NCBI GenBank assembly: GCA_033807775.1 | Contig: CM066321.1 | Location: 253,134,422-253,198,421, forward strand | Direction of reading: 5' to 3' | Length of the DNA stretch: 64,000 bases | From: Saussurea involucrata | Lineage: Eukaryota > Streptophyta > Magnoliopsida > Asterales > Asteraceae | Shown here: piece by piece, positions 1 through 10,438 of the stretch | Numbering within the stretch: the stretch's first letter is position 1 | Layout of the letters: each line of letters opens with the position of its first letter | Made by a program: the position numbers and the translations under genes | Notes under the pieces: model-generated | Databases searched by the model: none | What the model saw: only the letters and a program-made list of their open reading frames with translations | What the model was told of the DNA's origin: nothing

Positions 1-114
1 AAAGCAATCCTTCTGAGCCTTCTTAGTCAGAACTCTGGCCCTTCATATCAGAACATCTGAGCCTTCTCATCAGATCTTTAACACTTACTTTATTGACAAA
101 ACTCAGATCTAACA
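1..114 (-). repeat. Partial 3' LTR of element A
   Basis: The reverse complement starts TGTTAGATCTGAG directly after a polypurine tract, the position expected of a 3' LTR. It aligns with 15359-15472 with about 5 differences in 114 bp. The rest of the LTR lies left of the window. Confidence 0.8.
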
Positions 115-129
115 ATCTCCCCCTTTTTG
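115..129 (-). promoter_or_regulatory. Polypurine tract of element A
   Basis: On the minus strand a run of A then AGGGGGAG directly precedes the LTR. This is the usual primer site for plus-strand DNA synthesis in Ty1/copia elements, and the same string precedes the 3' LTRs of elements C, D, E and P here. Confidence 0.8.
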
Positions 130-573
130 TCAAATAAACTGATACTTTGTATCATCCAAATCTTTCAAGGCAGGAACAATCTTCTGTAAGAGCACATTTC
201 TTTGATTAAGCCTTTTGTCGATCTTGACAATAATTTCTTGAATAGTTTCAACCTGTAGAGTCATCACTTCCTGAGTTATGTTGGATTGCTTTGTTTTCAA
301 CATCTTTTTCTCCAAATTATGCTTGATGAATCTCAAAGTTCCAGAGCAGTATTTTGCAGTCTCCTTTGCTCTGAAGAAGATCTTTTCACTCTTGTTTTTC
401 AAAAAGACTCCCAAATCTGGATGTTTGAGAACACTTCCAGTCTTTAACACCTTTTTCTGATCATGATCTGTGTTGGGTTTTGCTAGATAAACACATGGCC
501 TTTGCAAATACAGAGCTATTTGAAAATCTGTATAACCATGCCATCTTAGAATGTAAAACATAGCTTCAATCAC
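130..573 (-). pseudogene. Env-like ORF of element A, C-terminal end (out of frame)
   Basis: 147 codons that look like the natural end of the preceding env-like ORF. The upstream ORF stops at 570 and this one opens in another frame across a TGTGTG run, where an extra TG would explain the shift. The layout (DFQ-x-A, then P-x-LGVF, then F-x-R and a Y-C-x-GTL motif, then a basic tail) matches the last domain of the env-like ORF of element C (FMR, then FCDGTL), which supports homology. It stops just before the polypurine tract. Function is unknown; no signal peptide or membrane segment is visible. Confidence 0.65.
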
Positions 574-3378
574 ACACTTCTTGCCTTCCTTTTAGTCTTA
601 TCTTTGCTTGATTCTTTAAAGCACAACATACTGTGTAATCTGTAGAAATCCACTACTGATAGCTTTTCAAAATCTGCATCAGTGAAATAGTATACCTTGC
701 CATCTTCTCTCAAAACTTCAAAAGACAAGTATTCCAACTTTTTGAATTGTTTAACTTTTAATTCTCTGATCCCTATGATTAAGAAGTTTGAATATACAGC
801 CTGTTTTGATTTCCCAAGGCATCTTGATTTTTCTGCCAACCAGATCTGAGTCTCTTTTGGTCTGTCATAGTATACATCCAGAAATTGTATCTCTTTAGGC
901 TTGAAAAACTCAGGTAGATCAAACTCAAGAAAGTATCCATTCAAATCAATAGACATCTCATCTTCTTTTGATTCAGATTGTTCAGCTTGCTCAACACTTG
1001 GTATTTGCAAATTCTGAGAAATTATATCCTGAACCTCTTCAACTTCTTCTGAAAGAATTTCATTCACCTCATATTCAGCAGGAAACACAAAATCATTATG
1101 CAGCATCTTTTTGGGATTAACCTCTGATAGCATCCATTCACCACAACTTCTGATCTTTCTTCTGAGGTTTAGTTTTCTTTCAATAAATTTCACACATCTC
1201 TTTCCCAGACTTTTTCTTTCAGATACATCAAATCTTTCCATTCCTTGAAGTAACCAACTCAAAGTTGCATCACTATACTTTACCAAATACTTCAGTATGA
1301 ATAGTTCAAGTCTTTCATGAACTGTATATGCAAAGCCTTCTGATTCCATTCCTTCATTTATAAACCCTTTCTCATGTACCCCAACCCCTGGAATCATCTC
1401 TGGACAGCTTAAGTTACATTTCTTCTTTCTTCCTTCAATAGCCAGTTGAAAATCATACAAGTACATGTTTCTGACATAAATGCCCAGAAGTCTTCTACAT
1501 TCAATTTCTATCCAAGCTACTTCAGTACTGGCAAAGAACTTAACAAGAAAGATCTGATCTTCAAGAGTTAATCTGTGGAAGTCAAAACTTGATAAGAAAA
1601 CCTTTACATCTTTTTCTTTCAAAACTTCCAATCTTACATACTTCAGACCATTAAATTCTTCTGTTTGAAACATCAACACTTTCTCAATCCTTTTCTGAAT
1701 GTGCAGCCTTGAGTCAGGAATTCTAAATCTGTTTGAGGCTTCTGAATAAATCATCTGAGATTTTCCATCCATGAAACTATCAACATTGCTTTCCAAAACT
1801 TCATATTCTCCTTCTTTGTGATACAGATTCTCATATGTCTCTTCTGGAAAGATGTCATCATGAAAATGTTTAGCAAGTGGTATATCACTTAATTCCATGA
1901 CAAAGTCACATATAGGTTCCTCTAACATTGGTAAATCAATCTTAGGGATTTCAATTGGATTTCTGAATTTGACTCTTTCATATTCTCCTATATCATCAAC
2001 ATAGTTAAAATAAAAATCCTCTTGAAATTTCTGAGAATATCCAACTGAACTATCTTCTTTTCCCATCAGATCAATAGGTCTTACCATCTTCACAGCTTTT
2101 TGAATATTCTGAACATTAAGTGCTCTGACTATCTCACTGTGCATCCTTCTGATCAAATCCTCATTCAATCTTCTTTCTTCTGATTCAGAATCCATCACAC
2201 TATCTCTGTCATAAAGAACAATATCTGTACAAGTGTTATCAACAATCGAACTCTCCACTGTTTCCTCTGACCTCAACACAGATTCCTCAATAGCTTCAGT
2301 TTCATCAGAATTAACTTCCATCTCTGTGTCTAAATTCAATTCTTCTGTTTTATCTGAATCACCACCATCTATGCTTTCCATCTCCATTTCCTCTGTATCT
2401 GAACTATCAATCTGAACTATCTGAGTATCCACTGTCTTTACAACTTCCTCTGTCTGAACTTCTGTATTCATTGTACTTACTAAGTGCATATCTGCTATTT
2501 CAAAGTCTTCTATGCCAATGTCATCATCAGAACTCAACCTTTGCCTTTTCTCCCCCTTTTGATGATCATGAGGATCATTATCATCAAACTTTCTTTTGTA
2601 GTTCTGAGCAGAAATACCTTCAGGTTCAACTTCTGCAAGTGGAACAAGATCAAGAGGTTTTGAAGTTGAAGCCATTGATACACTCAGTGCTTTAAATACA
2701 GAATCCTGCATAGTCTGCATTTGTTTCAACAGATCTTTTTGAAATTCAGACATTATATCCTTGATCTCCTTTTTATGAGATTCCAAGGATATCTTCACAT
2801 TATCTATCTTGGTTTCAACAGAAATCAATTTTCCCTCCAACATTTCTTTCAATCCTTTCACCTCATTATTCAGACCATCCACCTTTTCTTCCAATTTTTC
2901 AACTTTTTCCCCCATCTCCTTGTTTTGATTCTGAATCTTTTCAAATTCAGAAGAATCTAACCGTGAACCTGAACCAACAGATGGTCCAGTTTTCATGTGC
3001 CCAGAGGGCTCATGGCCTGTAGATAACACAAAGTCATCTTGTACAACAGATGCACGTTTGAATGAGGCTTTTGAAATGTTCACCTCACCAGGACTTCCAT
3101 CCAATCCTTGACACCCAATATTAGGTATGTCTATGAATGTTGGGTCAGGAATACGAAATTCCTGATTTGTGCAAGTGTTAGAAGGAATTTCAGGCTCAAT
3201 TTGAATAGGACTGTGATATTCAGACTCAATGTGTTGAAAAATAGGTTGGGATTTATCACCTCCCTCCAAATGAGTTTGGGATGGTTCCCCTGAATTGTGT
3301 GAAACAGTAGCATGTTGAAATGCTTCTGAGTGGGTATGGATGGGTTGTTCAAGATACACCACTAGGTCCATGGTGTTT
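570..3378 (-). pseudogene. Env-like ORF of element A, middle and C-terminal part
   Basis: About 935 codons that continue, in frame, the ORF at 5347-3942 once the solo LTR at 3384-3941 and one target copy are removed. Near residues 145-225 is a clear coiled coil (heptads rich in E, K, L). A basic cluster follows (KRKFDD, then DH, then KRQR) that looks like a bipartite nuclear localisation signal and recurs in the env-like ORF of element C. Long acidic stretches come next. A globular module (YVRLEVL, then F-x-S-x-DF, then DFQLAIE) occurs near residues 590-700 and again, diverged, near the end (FEVLREDG, then DADFEKL). No signal peptide or hydrophobic membrane span is visible, so 'env' refers only to its position after pol. 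Confidence 0.7.
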
Positions 3379-3383
3379 GTTTC

Positions 3384-3941
3384 TGTTAGGTCTAGAGTTT
3401 TGTCAAAAACACAAGTGTTGAGTTCTGAGTAAGAAGACTAAAGAAGACTCAGAAGACTCGGAAGTTCTGAGTAGAAGACTCAGAAGTTCTGAGTGAGAAA
3501 TCTCAAAAAGATTCTAAGTGTTGGATTCTGACTAGAAGGTTCAGAGTTCTGAGTAGGAGACTCAGAACTTCTGACTATGAAGACAAATGTTCTGAAGCGC
3601 TTATTCAGAAGTATGTTCAGAATTCATATCTTGGGATATTATCTGTTATATTCAGTTACTAATTAGGACACGTGTAATTGTTCTATTAGTCTGTTTCTCA
3701 TATGTACTGTAGCTTTAGCTATTCTCTACAGTATATATAGGAGTTAGCAACTGTAGCTAACTGAATCTTTTGGCTAACCTTTTAGATAACTCTTTACGCA
3801 TAAATTTGTTAGATCTATTGAGAGAGAAATTCATTGTAATATCTTGTAATTCACAGATTGTTAATAAATCATATGACCAGTTGCTGTGAATACGATCTTA
3901 ATTGTTCATATTTGATTGTAAGAGTGAATCCTGAACTTTCA
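3384..3941 (+). mobile_element. Solo LTR (F1 family) inside the env-like ORF of element A
   Basis: 558 bp, beginning TGTTAGG and ending CTTTCA, flanked on both sides by GTTTC (3379-3383 and 3942-3946). No PBS or internal region is attached, so this is a solo LTR left by LTR-LTR recombination. It is close kin of the 540-bp LTRs of element P. Removing it with one GTTTC copy rejoins the env-like ORF in frame. It lies opposite to its host element. ACACGTGT (3668-3675), a G-box/ABRE-type core, is followed by a TATATA stretch near 3731-3740. Confidence 0.92.
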
Positions 3942-5347
3942 GTTTCAATATTGGACACCAAGAAATGTGAACCAATAGCAGTTGTGGTTACCTGGTTAAG
4001 ATTAGCTAGTTCAGAGGCATCTCTTTCTGTTTGAACCTCTGTTGACAATCTCTCATCCTCACCACCCTCATTCTGTTTTTCCTCACTTATTCTAACCAAG
4101 CTCTCAGAATTTTGCCCCTCATTTCTCTCAGAATGTTCACCCATTTGAACATCCTCCCCCTCTCTTACTGGACTAGACCCCTCACCTCTCTTCTCTGGTT
4201 GGTCCTCATGGGTAGGGATTTGAGGTATTTCAATTCCCATAGAGGTGCAATATGCTTTTAAAATCTCACTCTCCCTTGGTATGTAATTCCTATGTGATTT
4301 TGGCAACAGTTTATGATTAGGATAATTCTCAAGTTTAGTAACTGAAGACATCTTACCCAAATAGAAAGTAGGACCATGCTCTTCATTTGATCTTCTTGAA
4401 ATGGTTCTGTTTTCTTGCATTGCATACCATATCACAATCTGCCAATACCTTATGTAAGGTATGTATGCCAGAGGAGTATCCTTTGTCTTCTTTTGAATGG
4501 CTTTTTGATTTTTCTCAAAAGTGTTCTTCATGTCTTCCCATAGTATAACAGTGTAATCGTAATGCCTATTCTTCACTAAACCCTGAAAGATCTGAAGAAT
4601 TTGTTTTGAACCTTGATCTGCAGAACTATGCTTCCCTGAAAAACACTTATTCACTACATGAAAGAAACAAGCCCAAATAGGTGGCAATTTGTTCCTTCTG
4701 AACAAACTAAGAGTCTTCAATCCCTCATTATATCCTAACCTCATAACCTCTGCAATTAGTTCCTCTGTTAAAGGTGAGTCTTCAAAATCTGACCTTCTTT
4801 GTACATCATCTTTCTCTGGAAGATTCAGCATTTCTCTCAGTGCAGAGATTGATAAAGTGAATGTTGCTCCACCAATTTCAGACACAAACTTGTTGTCTTC
4901 TAACCTAAGATGTCTCCACCATTGTTGAATATACTGAATAGGAACTGTTTTGTTTCTTGTAGACCATTTTCTGTAAGGATGATACTTGAATAACTCCATG
5001 ATGATTCTGTGTTCAGGCTTAAATCTGCTCTCCTCAAATAATAAAACACAATTATTTTCTGACAATTTTAACCATTCTCCTTCAGGTACAACCCTTTCCA
5101 CTAACATTGGTCTATTCGACATAATTGACCCTGCAGCACTCTGTTCATGTTCAACATTTATATTTACCTCATATGCATTTCCTTCTAATTCAGCCATTTG
5201 TTCATCCCCTTCATTAATTTCATCATTTCCTAATGCTTCTTCCTCAACAACTCTATTTTGCACTTCATCATTATCCGAATCGGATGAATTCATCAAAGAC
5301 TTAGTAGAATGTAGAGATATTTGACCACTTTTTCGAAATCCAGACAT
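3942..5347 (-). pseudogene. Env-like ORF of element A, N-terminal part
   Basis: 471 codons from an ATG at 5347 up to the solo LTR. The first ~85 residues are Ser- and acid-rich. From about residue 85 a folded region begins (LKLSENN, FKYHPYRKWS, IQQWWRHL, LPPIWACFFHVVNKCFSGK). From memory, this pattern of a short strand-rich start, a W-W-x2-L motif, and an L-x-P-x-W-x2-F-x-H-x-V-x2-C core resembles the N-terminal domain of env-like proteins in Asteraceae Sireviruses. The last ~25 codons of the open frame read into the LTR and are not original. The start was chosen because it is the first ATG after a stop-rich spacer. Confidence 0.7.
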
Positions 5348-6164
5348 GATTTAAGAAGAAAACAAACTCAAAGAACTCTGGATTGATTCGTATCTCACTT
5401 TTCGCTCTGGAATTTGAAAGAATTTGAAATAGAGATTTTAAGACCTATTTAAAATCCGCGAAGTTGAAAGGTTTGACGGAAAAGCGAAATCAATGTTATA
5501 ACGGAGTCAACACATTTGAAATGCCACAGAGGATTTAAATGAAATGCGTGGCATAATCAACCAAATATGAAGCTGACACGTGTTATTGGATAGAATATTG
5601 ACTCAAGTCAAAGATCTGAATAACGCGCTCAGAAGATTTGACTTTCCTTTATCAGATATCTGATTGTTCTACTCAGAGTTCGGATTCCATTATTCAGAAG
5701 AATTTTACCTTGTAACCAAAATTTATTTAAAATCAACTTCTGACAGATGTAAAACTTTTAGTTATTCAGAAGAGGTTTGAACAGATAGAAACACATTTTA
5801 TCATCAAGATTTTGTTCATATAATGATGAATTTTTTAAAAAAAAATCATTTAAACTCTTATATCTGAATATAAAATTTTGTTAATTCAGATATAGTTTGA
5901 ACAAGAAAAAAAATTTATCATTAAAAGCTTGTTCTTCTTGGAATGATCAGAGATAAGAAATGAATACAAACCTTTTTAGCATCATGATATGATTTGCAAA
6001 AGATATTGATGCTCCCCCTTGACTTTAGCGTGTACTTGACCATATATGATACATAAAGATTAGGTAAAAAAATAATAGAAAAGAAATAATCCACATATTT
6101 GAAGTATTTGTATTTCTCAGAAATAAATTCTTGAAAGTTAGATTTCTGAAGTATTGACCCAGAA
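5348..6164. other. Non-coding spacer between pol remnant and env-like ORF of element A
   Basis: AT-rich, with scattered CAGAA/TTCTG words of the F1 motif and one polypurine-like string on the minus strand at 6012-6019 (GCTCCCCC on the plus strand). A short open frame at 5921-6199 has no recognisable domain and is judged chance. It may hold the promoter or splice signals for the env-like ORF, but nothing specific can be named. Confidence 0.5.
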
Positions 6165-6351
6165 TTTCTAACCTTAAGACTCAGAAGTTCTGAACTCAAG
6201 ACTCAGAATTTCTGTTCTCAAGACTCAGAAGTTATGATCTCAAGACTCAGAAGTTCTGAACTCGAGACTCAAAATTTCTGTTCTCAAGACTCAAAAGTTC
6301 TGATCTCAAGAATCAGAATATCTGAACTTAAGACTCAGAGTTCTGTTCTCA
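6165..6351. repeat. Tandem ~23-bp repeat at the RT deletion junction
   Basis: About eight degenerate copies of a unit built on CTCAAGACTCAGAAGTTCTG. The unit contains the CAGAA-n-TTCTG palindrome that also fills the F1 LTRs. The pol frame ends abruptly in it: coding identity stops after the residues QEGI, where DYDET would normally follow in copia RT. The deletion that removed RT and RNase H therefore has one edge in this array. Confidence 0.75.
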
Positions 6352-8453
6352 ATTCCCTCTTGTTGACAGTATCCCTTAGCAACCAATCTTGCCTTGTTTC
6401 TGATAACAACACCTGACTCATCCTTTTTGTTTCTGAATACCCATTTAGTTCCAATAATAGATTTACCTTCAGGATTTGGAATGAGTCTCCAAACTTTGTT
6501 TCTTTCAAATTGGAGCAATTCCTCTTGCATTGCTGAAATCCAATCTGGATCCTCTAGGGCTTCATTAGCTTTCTTTGGTTCAATCACACTTAAGAAACCA
6601 GCAAACATTGCTTCATTTGCTGTAGCTGATCTGGTCTTTACTCCTGCAGATGGATCACCTATTACTTGATGAATAGGATGATTTTTAGTCCATTTATTTG
6701 CACTGGGAAGCACATCAATCTCTGAAAAATTGTTGTTTGTATCATTCTCATCAACGATTGCTTGTAATTCTGAGTTGTCCCCTTGTTCTGATATATGTGT
6801 AGGAGATGTATCCAAGTTTGGATTCTGATTAGTGAAGTCAGAATTCTGAGTGACTTGTTCAGAGTTCTGAATACAAGGTTCAGAATTCTGAGTACAAGGA
6901 TTAGAATTTTCACCACTTGTATTTATCAAATTTGGACATTCCTCAGATAGACCTTTGTCAGAAACAGTTGATTGAACTATTTCTGGAGTTCTATTTTTCA
7001 TCTCTTTTACCATCTTTGGGTTTTCATATTCTGCATAAGAATCAGAAATTAGTTCTAGAAAAGCATCCTTAAACAGTAAATTGAGTTCTGAACAAATAGG
7101 ATTAGAATTTGTATCAGAAGTCATTTTTGTCTTGTTCTGCATGAGTTCTGAACTGTCTTGTTCAGAAGTCTTCATTCTGACTTCATCAAATGTTACATTA
7201 ATGCTTTCCATCATTCTCTTGGTTCTTCTATTGTAGATTCTGAATGCTTTGGAAGTTAATGAATAACCAACAAAGTATCCTTCATCTGCCTTTTTATCAA
7301 ATTTGGCAAGATTTTCTCTGTCTTTAAGAACATAGCATCTGCAACCAAAAACATGAAAGAATTTGATTAATGATTTTCTTTTATTTATCAATTCATAAGC
7401 AGTCTTATTAAATCTTTTATTGATTAAAGTTCTGTTCTGTGTAAAGCAAGCAATTGCAATTGCTTCAGCCCATAGGAAAGTTGGAAGATTTGAATAGGCC
7501 AACATGGTTCTTGCAGCTTCAACTAGAGTTCTGTTTTTCCTTTCAACAACACCATTTTGTTGAGGAGTTCTAACAGCAGAGAAATTATGAGAAATCCCAG
7601 AACTTTCTAAAAAATTCTGAAGTGTCTCATTTCTGAACTCTGTTCCATTATCACTTCTGATTTTCTGAACTGGAAGTTGTAAGAGAACTTGAATTCTTTT
7701 GATAAAGTTTATCAATGTTGTTGTAGCTTCTGACTTAGCTCTCAAGAACTCAACCCATGTGTATCTGGAATATTCATCAACAATTACAAGCATGTATTTC
7801 TTTCCTCCCATAGATTGAACTGAAATTGGACCACAAAGATCAGTATGAATCATTTCTAATGGTGCTTTGCAAGATGAGTCCATTTTTAATTTGTGAGAAC
7901 TCTTTTTCATCTTGCCCATTTCACAAGCTGAGCATAATGATTCTTTTTCAAATTTAATCTTTGGTAGACCTTTAACCAGATGTTTTGCAACAAGATTATG
8001 AAAATCTTTGAAATTTAGATGAGAACATCTTCTGTGCCTTAGCCAGCATTCATTTGCAGTTGAATTTAATAAAAGACACACAGGATTTAATGTTTGTAAT
8101 TTTGAAAAGTTAACCACAAATAAATCCATATGTCTTTTGGCCCAGAAGACTTTAACATCATTTTCAGTTAAAATCATGCAACCTGTTATTTGGAACTTGA
8201 TTTGACAAAGACTGTCTAAAAACTGACTTATGCTGAAAATATTATGTTGTAATCCTTCAACATAGAAAACTTTTTGAATTGTCAGATCTCCTTTTGTTAA
8301 ATCCCCATAACCTTTAACTTGACCTTTGCTGTTATTTCCAAAGTTTACTGCTCCTCCAGTCTTTTCTGTGAAGTTTGATTGAAAAGACTTCTGACCTGTC
8401 ATGTGTCTTGAAGCTCCTGAATCTAAAAACCACACATGACAGCCCTGCAACAA
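6351..8453 (-). pseudogene. Protease-integrase and start of RT, element A pol (truncated)
   Basis: Open for about 700 codons. Protease: FLDSGASRHMTG near residues 10-20, with catalytic DSG. GAG-pre-integrase zinc region: H-x3-H (HRRCSHLNF) then C-x2-C (CSACEMG). Integrase core with all three acidic residues: D in IHTDLCGP, D in SDNGTEF, E in NGVVERKNRT. A variable Ser/Asn-rich linker follows (QNSE, QNSD repeats), then the start of copia RT (WISAMQEEL, VWRLIPNPEG, GTKWVFRNK, NKARLVAKGY). RT then stops in a tandem repeat. The YVDD motif and RNase H are absent. The frame follows the gag frame after a single TGA. Confidence 0.9.
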
Positions 8454-8456
8454 CAG

Positions 8457-9022
8457 TCAGTTAGTTTTAGGTACCCATTTTGGAATGGGTCCTTCTTTGT
8501 TAGCTTTGTCATTTGATTTAACAAAAGTGACTTTTACTTTCCATTCAAAATCTTTCTTTAAACACCATTTGCCTTGAACTTTTATGAAGTCGGAACATTT
8601 TCTGTTCACAAATTTATTCAATTTCTTCTTGAAACTTGTAACTTTTGATTTTGCAATGTTTTCAACTTTCTTTTCTTTCACATTACTCACTTTCTCATAC
8701 TTTGTTTTGACTTTAACTTGATGATTCACTTCTTTTATCTTTTCTTTTCTCTGAGTTTGAGGAAAAGAATCATTCTTCTTTTCTGTATTCAGAGTATCTT
8801 TTCTTATGAATGAAACAAATGTTATTGTAATTGGACATTTCTGAGAATATTGAAAAGAATCACTTTTACATTGAACACAAGTCAAATTTTTCTTTGCAAG
8901 TAACAACAAATCTGTACCATAAGTCCTTTCATTGTTATTTCTATTTTTCAAAGTACATGTACATTTATTACAGAAACTATGAGCTTTTGGTACAGACTCA
9001 GAATTCAGTTCAATCTTCTTAG
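8457..9022 (-). pseudogene. Gag C-terminal domain of element A
   Basis: This continues the gag frame after the solo LTR at 9028-9481; removing it with one target copy keeps the frame. It shows a cysteine pair (C-x2-C in LTCVQCKSD) at the place where D, E, P and C have CCSYCG or CCSSCG, then a basic region with VKVTFVK where those elements have WRVKG, and ends in a GPIPKWVPK tail before a TGA. This GPK-x-WVPK tail is typical of copia Gag just before protease. The next frame, past the stop, is pol. Confidence 0.75.
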
Positions 9023-9027
9023 GAATT

Positions 9028-9481
9028 TGTTAGATCTGAAGTTTTGTCAATAAACCAAGTGTTGAAGATCTGATAAGAAGATTCAGAAGTTCTGAGAAGA
9101 AGAGTCAGAGGATCTGAGAAAGTTCTGAGAAGCGTGATCAGAAGAATGTTCAGAAGTTCTGAACTACCTGTTCAGAACTTATGACGAGTTTCGTTATTTA
9201 GTAATGTGTAAACTAATTAGGACACGTGTTATGTTCTTATTAGTCTTTCTTATTTGTACTGTAGCTTTAAGATGTTTGTTGCAGTATAAATAGAGTGGTT
9301 AGCACTACGTTGCTAACAGATTGATTTTCCATATTACTTGTATTCTTTCCTTGTAATCTTTGAGGTGATCTCTCTCTTAGATCTGTAATTCTGTGCATCA
9401 TTGAATACAATTGGGCTTGATCATACAATTTCTCAATTACTTCTTTCTATATTGATTGTAAGAATAGATCCTGCACTATCA
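9028..9481 (+). mobile_element. Solo LTR (F1-like) inside gag of element A
   Basis: 454 bp, beginning TGTTAGATC and ending CACTATCA, with target duplication GAATT at 9023-9027 and 9482-9486. No PBS or internal sequence is attached. Orientation is opposite to the host element. The conserved ACACGTGT G-box/ABRE core is at 9222-9229, about 60 bp before a TATAAATAG box near 9286-9294. Confidence 0.92.
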
Positions 9482-10438
9482 GAATTCTTTTCAGATCATC
9501 TTTCTTTTTGCTTTCCTCTTTTTCTGAAACATTCAACTTATTTTTGTTAGAAAATGAATTAGATGATTCACCTTTTTCATATGTACTTGATTTATTAAAG
9601 AATTTATCATTTTCTTTTAGAGCATTAATCTTGAACAGATCATATTCAGCTTTCAGTTTCTCAAGCTCTGTTATTTTCTGAATAAAAACATTCTTTTCTT
9701 TTAAAGCATTTTTAAGATCAAAATCCAAATCACACAAGTCATTTTCAAGTTCATCATAAGCTTTCCTTAGGTCCTCAAGTTCTTGACTTACATGATTAAA
9801 TCTCTTTTCAAGTTCTAGAAAGTTTTCTGACTTTGTTTCAAAATTTTCAATTGACTCAGAATTCTGACTCTTTGAATCGGAATTCTGATTAATAGACTCA
9901 GATTTCTGACCTTCAGAATCAGAAAACTGATTAGAACAATCAGAATTCTGATTAGAAGATTCAGATTTCTGGCCCACTGTTTCAGAAACCTTACTAGTAT
10001 CAAATATACTTTCTATGTCAGAATAAGAAAAACTTTGTTGTTTATTTTTGTAACTGACATTTAAAGTGTCATGTTTGAATTTAGTATCATTGTATTTTGG
10101 TTTCTCTTCTTTTGGTTTAGAAATTTCTTTCTTAACCTTTTCTTTTGAAACATCTGACTTTTCTGTTTTTAACTCAGAAACTATTTCTTTGGACTTTTTA
10201 GAACTTGATTTTTGTAAGCTGTCAGAACTTGTGATAGAACTTGCAGGTCTTATAAAAACTTCAACAACTTCTGGAATTTTTGATTTAGGAACATGAAGTT
10301 TATCAAAATCATACAAGTTTACTGGAGCTCTTTTTAAAACAACATTTTCTTCCAATCCCAATCCTTTCTTTGGATTATAAAATCTTGTATCTTTTACATT
10401 GCTTGTTAGAAGATTTAATGTTTGCTGAGCTGGCCTCT
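9482..10438 (-). pseudogene. Gag middle part of element A (coiled coil), frameshifted
   Basis: About 318 codons continuing Gag in a different frame from the zinc-knuckle part; the frame change falls near 10436. It opens with a globular stretch (FYNPKKGLG) typical of Sirevirus Gag and continues with KIPEVVEVFIRPA, recognisable almost word for word at the N-terminus of the element P ORF. A Lys/Glu-rich segment and Asn/Ser/Gln repeats (QNSD, QKSE; 9838-9970) follow, encoded by copies of the family DNA motif CAGAATTCTGA. A long coiled coil ends at the solo LTR. Confidence 0.75.
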
